A stretch of 64,000 nucleotides of DNA from Pogonophryne albipinna (taxonomy: Eukaryota; Chordata; Actinopteri; Perciformes; Artedidraconidae): NCBI GenBank assembly GCA_028583405.1, contig JAPTMU010000166.1, positions 1-64,000 on the forward strand, written 5' to 3'. The notes under the pieces are model-generated. The model saw only the letters and a list, made by a program, of their open reading frames with translations, was not told the DNA's origin and searched no databases. Below are positions 47,301-55,399 of this stretch, in pieces. The stretch's first letter is position 1, and every line of letters starts with the position of its first letter. The translations under genes were made by a program, and so were the position numbers.

Positions 47301-48804
47301 TGACTGCTCTGCTCTGGCCTACATGCTGCAGATGTCAGAGGAGGTTCTGGATGAGTTGGACCTGGAGAAGTACAACACATCAGAGGAGGGACGACGGAGA
47401 CTGATTCCAGCTGTGAGGAACTGCAGGAAGGCACAGTAAGTCCAGATGTGATTCACTTTATAAACTAGATCAGAAGTTTAGTTCTTCAAATATCAGTTAT
47501 TCTATTTATTATAATAATTGTTACATTTTACAGTTTTTAGTTCTCTTAGTATTCCTTGTCAAACAAATGAAGGACTTTAGAGGTGTTCTCACAGCAGCAT
47601 GTGATCACAACACACAGCAGTATGTTACAGTTATCAGTGAATGCAGTCATTCAGATATCATTCAGTTTGTTCAACATCTGTTTTTACCACAATGTAAGAG
47701 TTGATCTGACAGGCTGACAAAGAATATAGAAAACTATTATTATATTAAGTTGACTAACAGTGAATGTCAAATTCATTAAGTTAATATAATGTTTCCTCTC
47801 TTTATGCTAACTCTTTTTGTAATATTTGTGTGACAGACTTGTTAACTGTGGACTCTCAGGGTCTCAATGTGAAGTCGTGGCCTCGGCTCTGAAGTCTGAC
47901 CCCTCCCATCTGAGAGATCTGGACCTGAGTGACAATGATCTGCAGGATTCAGCAGTGGAGCTGCTGAGTTCTGGACTAAAGAGTCCAAACTGCAGACTGG
48001 AGACTCTCAGGTCAGTTCAATAAATGGGGCGAAGCCTGCTAGTTCAGGCAGTCAACTCGAGCACTTATGCTGTATTCATACATAACGCCGCTTGCCACTC
48101 TACAACCAACCAAACAGAGTGTCCTTAATATGCTGCTCTATTTAACCTGCCAGATATCTCTCTATGCATTGCTTGCTGCTGCTTTTCTGCAGCTACTCCT
48201 GACTGTCTGACTGAACTGTATATAATAATATAATTAATATTATTATATCCATTTTTTTTGTTGTTCATAATTTGTAGAATTTGCTCGAGAACAAATACAT
48301 TTGAATTATTTTCTTCTGTTTTTGCTAATGGTTGCATATTTATCAGAATAACAAAGATCAGAGAAGGTGAATGTGTGACGGAGAGAGTTTGAGCTTCCAC
48401 CGACTCACTCTGTGCTCCATGAGTCAGAGGAGATGCTGTCAGTACTGAGGAGCTGTGAGGGAGATGAAGGAGTTGTTAAACATCTGATGAGAGAAACTGC
48501 TGCAGAGAGTTTGAGATTATCAGGGATTTGTTTCTACATCATTGTTAAAGCTTGTTCAGATTATTAAACCTGGAGTTATTTCAAACAGCAACATTGTTTT
48601 CTAAAGTTACATAATGTTTTCTTTATTCAGACTGAGGAGCTGCAGTTTGTCAGAGATCAGCTGTTCTGCTCTGGCCTCAGCTCTGAAGTCCAATATCCAT
48701 CTGAGAGATCTGGACCTGAGTCACAACAACGAGCTGCAGGATTCAGGAGTGAAGCTGCTGAGAGATCTTCTGGAGAGTCCAGACTGCAGACTGGAGACCC
48801 TCAG
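26210..48804 (+). CDS. NLRC3-like fish NLR (FISNA-NACHT-LRR) with RING domain, 3' end not seen
   Basis: A cytosolic NOD-like receptor of the large teleost-specific group (NLR-C). Exons: 26210-26322, 27865-27969, 44724-44956, 45638-47435, 47837-48010 and 48631-48804. All have GT-AG borders and matching phases, giving at least 865 residues: two similar N-terminal peptide repeats (1-73), a C3HC4 RING (88-130), FISNA (roughly 165-230), NACHT with Walker A GVAGVGKT (247-254) and Walker B LFIFD (319-323), then LRRs. The last exon ends in a donor. Such genes normally have more LRRs and often a C-terminal B30.2 domain; neither is found before 64 kb, where transposons fill the space. It could be a truncated gene, or it may continue outside the window. 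No frameshift is seen in any exon. Confidence 0.88.
26323..27079. other. NLR intron 1, unrecognised part
   Basis: AT-rich; no repeat or gene recognised. Confidence 0.4.
27080..27415 (-). mobile_element. tRNA-derived SINE
   Basis: On the minus strand GTGGTTCAGTCTGTAGGGGA resembles a tRNA A box and GGTTGCCGGTTCACGTCCC a B box, near the 27410 end. The body has GGCACTTCGGCAGTGG-type motifs, and the tail at 27080-27120 is TTTATTAATCCCCGAGGGGG followed by GAAGAAGAAG. No target duplication was established. Confidence 0.6.
27416..27860. other. NLR intron 1, GC-richer segment
   Basis: Moderately GC-rich DNA (27480-27610) with short ORFs only. Nothing is recognised. Confidence 0.35.
27865..27969 (+). 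CDS. NLR exon 2 (N-terminal peptide repeat B)
   Basis: Acceptor TTCTACAG. Encodes [20 protein letters not shown] then [14 protein letters not shown], a clear duplicate of exon 1. Phase and donor are the same as exon 1, so it could be skipped or added without frame loss. Confidence 0.9.
27970..28825. other. NLR intron 2, AT-rich part
   Basis: No coding sequence or known repeat end recognised. Confidence 0.35.
29566..31365. repeat. 190-bp block present twice, plus a partial third
   Basis: 29570-29760 (GTTGATCACAAAAAAAGGG, CATGACGACGAGTCTGCTGG, CACAGTGAGTCAGGATTTG) recurs at 31148-31320, with a shorter piece near 31460-31520. The flanking end GGACTTGCCCATCTCT at 31785-31800 looks like a transposon terminus. 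Confidence 0.65.
29985..30755 (+). mobile_element. hAT remnant with BED-finger coding start
   Basis: An ATG at 30255 opens a BED zinc-finger reading frame ([15 protein letters not shown]). A one-base shift near 30315 moves the rest to another frame ([38 protein letters not shown]). The element's right end is CGTGCATCCCTA at 30738-30749, a typical hAT terminus. The catalytic part is missing, so this is a pseudogene fragment. Confidence 0.7.
31818..34085. mobile_element. possible further nested element inside the Kolobok composite
   Basis: GGGGCTGAAGTCGAATAGTCC at 31820 and the loosely complementary TGGATTATCCGACCGCAACC at about 34064-34086 may be its decayed ends. Family unknown. Confidence 0.35.
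32357..33552. mobile_element. hAT element, 1196 bp, with transposase remnant
   Basis: TIRs CAGGGCTGCACATAACTGG and (reversed) CAGGGGTGCACATAACTTT; perfect 8-bp target duplication TTTATAAT at 32349-32356 and 33553-33560. Inside, [20 protein letters not shown] (33078 onward) is a transposase scrap, followed by AGAGAGGAAGACAGAGAGGA-type repeats (33178-33270) and a 26-bp TGTTCACCTCTGCATGTGTG repeat (33317-33420). The 32430-33010 part recurs at 57320-57950. Confidence 0.9.
34530..34987 (-). mobile_element. 3' part of a LINE, split by the gypsy insertion
   Basis: AT-rich 3'UTR with TTTATTTCGAACAAATTC and ATTCCCACCCCTTACTGATC, ending at the gypsy LTR. The LINE continues at 43704. The 34988-43703 insertion is flanked by CCCC on both sides, so the two halves were one element. 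Confidence 0.75.
34988..35189 (-). mobile_element. gypsy 3' LTR, 202 bp (minus strand)
   Basis: On the minus strand it starts TGTGGTGATTGACATTATTC and ends CTCTCGGCACTACA (TG...CA). It is almost identical to the 202-bp plus-strand LTR at 50196-50397. A G-rich tract (GGGGGGGCTTG) directly precedes it as polypurine tract. ATAAAAG inside is a possible polyadenylation site. Confidence 0.88.
35190..35795 (-). pseudogene. Ty3/gypsy integrase C-terminus (truncated pol)
   Basis: The minus strand reads [45 protein letters not shown] and [11 protein letters not shown], the end of a gypsy integrase with its Pro/Arg-rich tail, stopping just before the LTR. Everything upstream in pol and gag is gone. At about 35795 the sequence changes abruptly into unrelated repeat DNA. 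Confidence 0.85.
36124..36830. repeat. about 209-bp tandem repeat, 3.3 copies
   Basis: Units begin ACCCAGCAATAAGTGTGTGA near 36126, 36338, 36547 and 36755 and contain a variable (CAG)n tract, GTGACCCAGAGAGCAGCTCC and CAGGCTGCTTCACAGCACTA. A partial unit precedes at 35955-36010. Confidence 0.88.
36840..37070. repeat. 120-bp tandem pair, left-arm block a
   Basis: GGAAGAACCAGAGAAAAGGG and GTATCCCAAAATAGTGTCTC occur twice here and twice again at 42460-42660 in the same orientation. Confidence 0.85.
37552..38100. repeat. about 117-bp tandem repeat, 5 copies, left-arm block b
   Basis: Each unit has ACATGAGCAAACAGGCTAT, GAAAAGCACCTCTCTGTGG and ATGACGGACTAAGCAGCTCC. Two related units lie at 43080-43240. 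Confidence 0.9.
38140..38400. repeat. left direct repeat, blocks c and d
   Basis: ACTTCCATAACCTCGCGCAC, AGCACTCCCCCACGGACTAA, GTCCGCCCATCGGCATCCAT and GGAGGATGTTCTCATGGCCC match 43245-43475 in order, with few differences and same orientation. Confidence 0.88.
38467..38589. repeat. long hairpin: 50-bp arms, 23-bp loop
   Basis: 38467-38516 and 38540-38589 are reverse complements with a single mismatch (arm starts TTTTAGCCTGTCATTTTGCA, ends AAGCTCTCCTGG). As RNA from either strand it would fold into a near-perfect stem. Confidence 0.95.
38590..38830. repeat. about 88-bp tandem repeat, 2.3 copies
   Basis: GTATGATACCTCCAGGGCGC, ATTTTACAAGCCAGGGAAGG and GTGTCTGAATCCTGGGTAAA occur twice, with partial copies at each side. 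Confidence 0.85.
39091..41065 (-). pseudogene. Crypton-like tyrosine recombinase, decayed
   Basis: The minus-strand gene starts at an ATG (41065) after an acceptor-like TTTCAG. It encodes a C2H2-like finger ([19 protein letters not shown]), then after a frameshift near 40950 a helical region, a four-fold 20-residue Pro/Thr/Lys repeat (40490-40251), a stop (40224), the recombinase N-terminal domain (40181 onward: [20 protein letters not shown]-like [11 protein letters not shown]), a second frameshift near 39665 ([20 protein letters not shown]), one in-frame TAG (39487-39489), and the catalytic C-terminus with Arg in ILRTALADN, His in FMCHDVS and a Tyr in PEYAWNKG. These R, H and Y residues mark the tyrosine recombinase fold. 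No linked reverse transcriptase exists, so DIRS/Ngaro is less likely than Crypton. Confidence 0.72.
40251..40490. repeat. 60-bp minisatellite, 4 copies, inside the recombinase gene
   Basis: The unit CATGACAGTCTTGACCGGGG... is repeated four times. In the gene frame it gives [20 protein letters not shown], adding TP-K motifs to the linker between the finger domain and the recombinase. Confidence 0.92.
41440..42000. other. GC-rich, CpG-rich segment
   Basis: Markedly GC-rich relative to the surroundings, with many CpG and several overlapping ORFs in competing frames, none recognisable. It may be the promoter/5' exon region of the minus-strand recombinase gene (an acceptor precedes its ATG) or captured genomic DNA. 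Confidence 0.5.
42211..42310 (-). pseudogene. 18S rRNA fragment, about 100 nt, antisense
   Basis: On the minus strand GGAATTGACGGAAGCGCACC, ACCAGGAGTGGAGCCTGCGG, CTTAATTTGACTCAATACGG and GGACACGGAGAGGATTGACA match the universally conserved central 18S rRNA region (around universal position 1100-1200), with a few substitutions and small indels. Flanking sequence is not rRNA, so this is a captured fragment, not an rDNA unit. Confidence 0.85.
42460..42700. repeat. right-arm block a
   Basis: Two copies of the GGGAGAACCAGAGAAAAGGG / TCCCAAAATAGTGTCTC unit also found at 36840-37070. Confidence 0.85.
43080..43490. repeat. right direct repeat, blocks b, c and d
   Basis: Two 117-bp-type units (43080-43240), then ACTTCCATAACATCGTACAC, AGCACTCCCCCACGGACTAA, GTCCGCCCATCGGCATCCAT and GGAGGATGTTCTCATGGCCC, parallel to 37552-38400. 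Confidence 0.87.
43649..43699 (-). mobile_element. gypsy 5' LTR remnant
   Basis: The first roughly 50 bp of the LTR (TGTGGTGATTGACATTATTC on the minus strand) remain. CCCC at 43700-43703 matches CCCC at 34984-34987, the 4-bp target duplication of the gypsy element inside the LINE. Confidence 0.85.
43704..44250 (-). pseudogene. LINE reverse transcriptase C-terminal fragment
   Basis: The minus strand encodes [40 protein letters not shown] and [15 protein letters not shown], the conserved end of a non-LTR reverse transcriptase. An in-frame stop follows at 43978, and the 3'UTR continues to 43704 and then at 34987. The copy is 5'-truncated near 44250. Confidence 0.82.
44251..44700. other. NLR intron 3 end, unrecognised
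   Basis: AT-rich, no feature recognised before the RING exon acceptor. Confidence 0.4.
44724..44956 (+). CDS. NLR exon 3 (C3HC4 RING finger)
   Basis: 233 nt beginning [13 protein letters not shown], then [13 protein letters not shown] and CCPQC, a full set of zinc ligands (C88, C91, C103, H105, C108, C111, C127, C130). This is the TRIM-like RING often fused to fish NLRs and suggests E3 ligase activity. Acceptor CTCCACAG, donor GTAAGAGG. Confidence 0.9.
45145..45545. repeat. tandem duplication in the NLR intron before the NACHT exon
   Basis: AAACATTAGCCCTGC, GATAGTAAAGATCT, CTTCATGTCCA and GTCGTGTTGTAAAGC (45148-45290) recur as AACGTTAGCCCTGC, GATAGTAAAGATAT, CTTTATGTCCA and ATCGTGTTGTACAGC (45392-45520). 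Confidence 0.7.
45638..47435 (+). CDS. NLR exon 4 (FISNA, NACHT and winged-helix region)
   Basis: 1798 nt, open throughout, 598 codons. It starts [20 protein letters not shown] (FISNA), then [20 protein letters not shown] (Walker A and sensor), [10 protein letters not shown] (Walker B), [11 protein letters not shown] (sensor 1) and [14 protein letters not shown], and ends [14 protein letters not shown]. The acceptor is at a CAGCAG, so the start may be 45638 or 45641. Donor GTAAGT. Confidence 0.94.
47436..47836. other. NLR intron 4
   Basis: Ordinary intron; nothing further seen. Confidence 0.6.
47837..48010 (+). CDS. NLR exon 5 (LRR, 174 bp)
   Basis: [57 protein letters not shown]. The 174-bp length and phase match the standard fish NLR LRR exon. 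Acceptor GTGACAG, donor GTCAGT. Confidence 0.93.
48011..48630. other. NLR intron 5
   Basis: Ordinary intron; nothing further seen. Confidence 0.6.
48631..48804 (+). CDS. NLR exon 6 (LRR, 174 bp)
   Basis: [57 protein letters not shown]. Acceptor TTATTCAG, donor GTCAGT. If not spliced, translation stops six codons later. No further LRR exon is found downstream. Confidence 0.92.
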
Positions 48805-49044
48805 GTCAGTTCTCCATCTTTAACTTCTGTGCTGAGATGAAGAGAGTTGTGTTGACTCTGAGCTGCAGACATCAGGCTGATATCACACTGATCCTCACTG
48901 AGCATCTTAATGCTAACTATCCTACCCTGCATAATTCACTCATCTCAAACACCTGGAACTCACCTTATATTCTGCAGAATGCTTTAAATAAATTATATAC
49001 AAAATACATCAAGTACATATTTCTATTAAAACTCCTAAACATCT

Positions 49045-49640
49045 AACATTTTTTTATTATTATTATTATTATTGTTATTATTATTATTATTTTGTATTAG
49101 TCCATTTCTTTTAACGAAATAAAACAAACAGAAAATGAATAATAATAAAAAGAAGCAAAATAACAAAATACTTTTCAAAGTATAAAAATAAATACTCAAG
49201 CAGTTTCCTTCATGTTCAAAAGGGGCAAGAAGAAGAAGCTTCTTCCCCTCTAGCATACATAGTTCATGAAAATCAGAGTTCAGTTCATCGTCATCAGCAT
49301 CCGTGATATTTCATACGTTGTTTAAAAAAAGAAAATCATCACTTTGCACAAATCTAAAAAACAAAACAAATAATCTTTACAGGGCAACCAAAATCGTCAC
49401 AGACAAGAATAAGCAGGAAATCACGGCTCCTGATCATAACCATTAGTATATTGTTCTGAAAAGTTGTTTTAGTTTAGATGAAGCTGCACAGTATTTCAGC
49501 TCATCATTCCACAGATCAACACCTTTCTCTGTTATGCAGTGAAGTTTGGAATTTGTACGTATATGTGTTTTTTTAATATGCAGTTCTATTTCGTCCCTAC
49601 TGACCGCCAGAGGCGGTGCTTTAAGCACTGGATATGTCCA
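49045..49640 (-). mobile_element. LINE 3' end with last coding residues
   Basis: The minus strand encodes HIRTNSKLHCITEKGVDLWN and DELKYCAASSKLKQLFR (49628-49443), typical of the extreme C-terminus of teleost LINE ORF2, followed by a 3'UTR ending in an ATT-rich tail (49050-49100). 5'-truncated. Confidence 0.7.
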
Positions 49641-50195
49641 TCGTGCGCATGCGCAGCTCGAGTACCAATAACAACAAAGTCACCTGCTGTGACCCACGTG
49701 ACACCGGCTATATCAGCCGGTGTTGTCAGAGGATCTGTTCCTTTCATCTTCTCGCTGTGCGAGAGTACCGTGGCTACATTTTTGTAGCCTACAGCGTTCA
49801 GGTTTGAACGTTTGTTCTGAGGGATTTCTCTGCAAGCAGCTGGCCGCGTGCAGCTTCGCGAATGACAGTCGGAGCTACGGGTCGTTAACACGTCCTCCAG
49901 GAGCTGTGGCCGGCTGTGCGCTGTGCAGAGCCTCGACAGACAGGTTTGTGTCAGCTTGTTGCTGGTGATGGCTGTGTCCCTGCACCCTCTCCCAGCTAAG
50001 TTGTCCTGATTCCCTTCTTATTTTTTGTTTGGCTTAGACTTTCTGGTGACGACAGTGTTCCCGCTTCCTCTCCCATAAAGTTGACCTTATGCTCTTTAGT
50101 TCTGCTTGTGGCATTGTGCCCGAGCTATCATTAGCATTTGAGTCCCAGCTTTGGCTGCGTCCCTCATTCAATTTAGTTTGGAAAGCCCAGAGTGT
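49641..50195. other. unrecognised sequence with a small palindrome
   Basis: CACCGGCTATATCAGCCGGTG at 49702-49722 is a compact 8-bp-arm hairpin. The rest (GCATGCGCAGC, mixed T-rich tracts) is not assigned; it may be the edge of another retroelement. Confidence 0.4.
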
Positions 50196-50397
50196 TGTGG
50201 TGATTGACATTATTCACCCACGGATCTATGGGATGGGGTATTGTTCCACACGGACATTTGAGTGAGCCGGACTTCCTGTTTCCGCCGGGCTTCGCTTCCC
50301 GGGCATGAAGTTGTTTACATGTGTGTTCAGATGCTAAATAAAAGTCTAGCTTGTAACTTTGATACCCCGCCTCCGCCTCCCGTCTCTCGGCACTGCA
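50196..50397 (+). mobile_element. gypsy 5' LTR, 202 bp (plus strand)
   Basis: Starts TGTGGTGATTGACATTATTC and ends TCTCGGCACTGCA. Same family as 34988-35189 with about a dozen differences. It contains AAATAAAAG. Confidence 0.9.
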
Positions 50398-50411
50398 TTG
50401 GTGACCCCGAC
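50398..50411 (+). promoter_or_regulatory. gypsy primer binding site
   Basis: TTGGTGACCCCGAC directly after the LTR is the usual position and form of the tRNA primer site in this fish gypsy group. The matching tRNA was not determined. Confidence 0.6.
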
Positions 50412-50448
50412 ATAAGTCTCGTTGAAGGATCCGAGACTGAACCGAGCA

Positions 50449-50603
50449 TGGCAAGTAACGCCGTTTTTTCAAACTGCCGGAGTTTTGGAAGACATCTGCG
50501 GCTGCATGGTTTGCTCAGGCGGAGGCTCAGTTCGCCCTCCGCGGAGTGACTGACGATGCAGCACGCTATTTTCACGTCGTTTCGGCGCTGGGGAGCTCCA
50601 CTG
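50449..50603 (+). pseudogene. gypsy gag, N-terminal part
   Basis: ATG at 50449 begins MASNAVFS. A frameshift at a T run moves the rest to another frame (PEFWKTSAAAWFAQAEAQFA, LRGVTDDAARYFHVVSALGS), ending where the 4.3-kb element inserted. Gag resumes at 54889. Confidence 0.8.
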
Positions 50604-51809
50604 TATGGAAGCAAACAAGAGACAGAAGTTTTTGAATTTTATTAGACACCGAATTTATAGCATTGAAAATAATTACTTTGAAAATCATGTATCTGAATGT
50701 TTTTGCTCCGAATTTACCTATGTGAAATAAAAATGTAAAAATTCGAATGTTCAAATTCAGATCCCAAAAATTCAAGTGAAAAAAATTCGGTGTATAAAAT
50801 TCGATGTCCAAAATTGCGATGCAGCATCATCCTGGCTACTCAGACAGGATAAGCAATCGAGCCCTAATGCAATCAAACCAACTTCTGGCCTCTCAGAGCA
50901 CGGCTTTGTCAGTCATGTGATCACAACAACCCGGGAGAAAAATGACGGCAAACAGTGGGGCTCGGGTAAGTAGTCAGTTTGTGCTCTTTATTTTACAAGC
51001 AGTGAGGGCTCAACAGCATTTGTATCTTACATTAGCTAGCTAAATGAGTGAAGTAGCCTTGTGCCTTGCTGTTAGCAAGCTCCGTAGTTATCATTAATTG
51101 AAGTGAATCACAACGTTACCGTGTCCTTTTGTGTGTGTGTGTGTGTGTGGGGGGGGGGGGGGTGTGACGGTTTGCAAAGTAACGTTACGATCACTTCGGT
51201 TAGATAAGTCGACCATGCTACACTATACAAATACTCTTACAAAAGCCCTGCATTTAAACATGTTAATGTTACTTTGGTAAAAGTATGCTAGTATAATTAG
51301 GAAAGTGTTGTTAAAGTATTTAAAGTAGACATAAGTTATACTATTATATTATATCATTTGATTTATTGTTATTACCGATGCAAGAGTTGACTTAACTGTT
51401 GTAGTTGGAGCTCATTTGAACAATGAGCTAACTAATGATTACTTTCATAATGGTTTAATGTGCTGACTATTTTCTACATTAATAGATGAAGGTCTGGTTT
51501 GTTCAAAGTCTCAAAATAGTAGGACATGCTGTCACAATTACCCAGAGTCCGAAGTGACACCTTTACAATGTTAAAGCTGTTAGATAAATGTAGTGATGTA
51601 AAAACTAAAATATTCAAGATAGTGTAGTGGTGAATCCACGAGGATATCCATCCAGGACCACAGCCACGACTAGCCAATTGTATATATTTATATAAATATA
51701 TACATAGGCTATATATATGTGTGTGTGTGTGTGTGTCCGCATCTGCAGCCTGTTATTGTCTCATTATACCGCACTGTGAATGAATCAAAGTAAATATATA
51801 AGTGGTCAT

Positions 51810-52242
51810 TGTCAGAGAATATTTTAATCTGATCATTTGGAATATTGAGTTTCTCAGCGTTCCTGGGAACCTGTCTTTATTACAAACATCTGCTTCCCAT
51901 TAAATCGCAATATCCCCTTGCGGCAACTTGAACTGGGTAACAGGTCAAAGGTTCATCTTCCTTCTTCTGGATAATGAATATTGTAGACACAGAGGAGCCC
52001 TTGTTCTGACTATCTGGCATTGATTAGGCGGAGTTAGAATCGGTCCGTCCCTCTTCTATATATTTCGAATCTATTCTTTGTTTCTTCAGAGTTCCGCGTG
52101 GTTTGCCCACATGTTGAAGTGTGAATAGGCAACGTGATTCTCTCCGGCCGTTTCTGTGAACTTTCAATAAATCTCAAGGTGTTTGATTAAACAATGATTC
52201 CAGTCTCCATGTTTCCTGCACCGCTCTGAAGTTTCCGTAACA
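51810..52242. mobile_element. solo LTR, 433 bp, with 5-bp target duplication
   Basis: Begins TGTCAGAGAATATT, ends TTTCCGTAACA, with GTCAT on both sides (51805-51809 and 52243-52247). CTATATATT is TATA-like and TCAATAAATC holds an AATAAA, placing U3-R-U5 on the plus strand. It looks like a retrovirus-type LTR left by recombination; no internal region remains. Confidence 0.82.
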
Positions 52243-52472
52243 GTCATGAACACATCTGTCCATCAGACAGAGGGCTGCTGTGCCTCCTGTCATCATTAAT
52301 GGACATCTCTTTAAAATGACCGCTCAGAGGAGAGGAGTTCTCATTTCTCTAACCGTCTGCTGCTTCCACTCCTCTCTCCTCGGTTCCCCTCCTCAGTCCT
52401 CCGATCGCATCTCCTGTGGGCGGGACTAAGTCTCGAGGATAGGAATTAGTGAAATGAGAAAGGGCCTAAGTG

Positions 52473-52845
52473 TCTCTTAGTGAATGTCCTGTACTGCTCT
52501 TGAATCTCATAACATCAGCTTCTCCTCTCCCTCTTGGATGTTCTTCTGGACCCTCAGAGAAAGAGAAAATGGTGAAGCAGTCCTGTCTCTCAGGCGTGTC
52601 CTTTCCTAACAGAAATATCAAAAAACATATTATTGCAGAGCAAGTGTGTTATTTAAGAAAGAGGTGTGTTTGTTTCTTCAGGGGCTATAAATATAATGAT
52701 TTTTTAAATCCAACAGTGTACTACAAAGATAATCAGATTATGAATAAACCATTCTAAATTCATCAATATTGAAATAAATGTATTATCAAAATAATATTTA
52801 AGTTAACTGTTATCAAAACTTAGTGCAACTGTAGAAGCTTGCACT
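52473..52845. repeat. segment shared with 23865-24190
   Basis: Colinear with 23865-24190; this copy has an extra piece of about 45 bp near 52495-52540 (TGAATCTCATAACATCAGC). See the 23860 entry. Confidence 0.8.
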
Positions 52846-52849
52846 GTTC

Positions 52850-54400
52850 GGTTGTCTCACTGAAAGACAAAGGGTCGCAGTTCTCACTATGTTCAATAAT
52901 ATTTGCCTTAAATACATTGAAATGTGAAAGTTGAACAAAAAAGTGATGTTGCTTGGTAAAATGTAAATGTAACCTTTTGCTAAGAAAGTACACTCAACAT
53001 CACTGATGTGTTTAATGGCATGTATATCAGTGTATTAGAGTCATTACTTTATGCATTCTTTGTAAAGTATGAAAAAGGTATACCTTGGAATCCGTGCTGA
53101 AGTTACCTGCTGCTAGGAGTCCAGATCTGTCTCTCCTCCTCTGGTCCAGCCTGTCTGGATCACCTCAAGGACACTTTGAACAAACAGCTGTAAAGTTACA
53201 TGCGTGGGTTACAGACTTCTTTACATGCAAACAACTTTTTATCTTCTTTTAAAAACAGGTCATAATCTTATTGTTATACTTAAGAAATGGCTGGATATCA
53301 CAGTCGATAAATTGTCGTTGTATCAGTTTGAGTATTATTGTGTAGGTCCTTTTTATTTTACCGTTACTTTGGATGAGTTTTTCATGAGTCAGTCAAATTA
53401 ATTTGTTTTCATATGCCATATTCATATGTATCACACACGTAAGGGTAAGACACAAACCTATTGAACAAATGCAATGCAATGGATAAGCTTCTGAAGTCAC
53501 AGATAACGTCATATCTAATATTTAAACAAATCATTTCCTTGTCACTAAAGCATTGACTGCTATTCATCGTCCTTAAATGCAGGCATTAAGTTACATGTTC
53601 CGTTCTACAGCCACGATGAGGCTGTTTCTCAAGTGTGAGGATAATACAATTAAAAGAGGCATTGGTAATAATATTAAAAACAACAATGTTTGTGTCGTTC
53701 GTCGGATAGGCGGTTAGCTGCAATAAATAACTCCAGTTCAACAAACCATATTACAATATCTAAGGGAGCGTTATTTCTGGACCATCTTGAAATGTGACGT
53801 TCATATTTTAAAGATACACACATTTCATTGTGAGGTTGAATTAATATACACTAAGCCTCTCTTCAACAATACGTTGACGTTAGCTAGTCTATTTTATGCT
53901 ATAGTAGAGCATAGCGAATTTAAATGAACCTTAACAATGCATACAGTAACTTAACTAGCAAACTAACTATCTAACGTACAAGGATGACCTTATTTTAGCA
54001 ACCTCGCACAGAAGCCTTTTGGTATACAGTAGCATCCCACTTAATGTTTTACACTCTTGGATGCTACGCATAGCATCGTTAGCACAGATGGAGCTACCGA
54101 TTGCTCACATGCTAACCCAACTCTAAACATTCATTAACGTTAGCTTAATAAAAACACCAGTAACATAACAAAGTACGCAGGGTTGACTTACCGAAGAAAC
54201 TGCATTCATGGACGGTCTGTTTTAACCGCAGATAAATCCTATATTTGCATGACGAATAGTCCACCAGGAACCAACACAACACACACGGCCGAGTTCAAGT
54301 AGTGTTCTCTTCATGAGCTGTGCCGCTGTAGCATCACGGAGCCAATGGAGCTAACGGAGATAGCAGTGAGACAGAGGAGCTAGGAGCAGCAGTCCCGTTG
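52850..54400. other. interior of the 4.3-kb element, absent from the 23.9-kb copy
   Basis: AT-rich with short ORFs only. It separates the two blocks that are joined at 24190. Confidence 0.4.
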
Positions 54401-54888
54401 TCATGAAGGGGGAATCTAACTATATACAGAATATATTTTTGTGGATCCAGGCTAGAAACATGTTCATTTTCTGATGTTAAGTTGGACATTTTAACATAGG
54501 GTCTACGGGAATTGCTCTCATCTGCATCCATCGCCTACAGTTTGCAGCATTGGGCTTCACCGCACTCTGTCCCCCAGAAGTCGGTTTGATTGCATTCGGG
54601 CTCGATTGCTTATCCTGTCTGAGTAGCCTGGATGATGCTGCATCGCAATTTTTTACATCGAATTTTATACACCGAATTTTTTGACATCGAATTTTAAACA
54701 CCGAAATATTTGACGTCGAATTTTTTTCACTTGAATTTTTGGGATCTGAATTTGAATTTTTTTATTTCACATAGGTAAATTCGGAGCAAAAAAAATTCAG
54801 ATACATGATTTTCAAAGTAATTATTTTCAATGCTATAAATTCGGTGTCTAATAAAATTCAAATATTTCTGTCTCTTGTTTGCTTCCAT

Positions 54889-55398
54889 TCCACTGCGACC
54901 CGGACGGTGGGCTTTATTACATCTCCTCCTGCCCAGGATAAATATGCAGCGCTCAAGGCTTTCCTGCTAAAGACTTTCGAGCTGTCACGGTCGGAACGGG
55001 CCCGACGCCTGCTCGCTATTCATAGCCTGGGGGACAACAAGCCTTCTGACCACATGGAGATGATGCTCAGCCTGCTGGGTACGGAAGAACCTAATTTTTT
55101 GTTCATAGAACTGTTTCTTCGGCACATGCCGCCGCATGTACAGACAGCGCTCGCTAACACGGCTATTACTGAGCCCCGCACTTTGGCCGAAGAAGCCGAC
55201 CGGTTCTTCCTGGCAACCCAGCGTTTTGCCCCGGAGGTGCTGGCCCCGACACGCAGCGGCACCTTCCCTGGTACAGGCATGCCACCTAGCAGAAGCTCCG
55301 GGGCCGACGTCAGCAACTCCAGCCCTAGCCTGTGTTATTACCATGCACGCTACGGGCGAAAGCGAAGATGTGCCGTCCTCCCTGCACCTACAAGGTAA
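54889..55398 (+). pseudogene. gypsy gag, C-terminal part
   Basis: TVGFITSPPAQDKYAALKAF, RSERARRLLAIHSLGDNKPS and HMEMMLSLLGTEEPNFLFIE are typical of capsid of this gypsy group, and LCYYHARYG begins the Cys/His region, which a frameshift breaks. Confidence 0.85.
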
Positions 55399-55399
55399 C

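Larger units (their letters stand above)
50604..54888. mobile_element. 4.3-kb element with about 300-bp terminal inverted repeats
   Basis: 50605-50889 and 54575-54888 are inverted copies (outer ends ATGGAAGCAAACAAGAGACAG, inner ends near CAACTTCTGG), rich in GAATTT/AAATTC motifs. TCCACTG (50597-50603 and 54889-54895) is a 7-bp target duplication and gag reads correctly when the element is removed. Long TIRs and a 7-8 bp duplication would fit Mutator-, Zisupton- or Dada-like classes; no transposase is recognised. The interior has a solo LTR (51810-52242), the segment shared with 23.9-24.5 kb, and otherwise unassigned AT-rich DNA. Confidence 0.85.
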
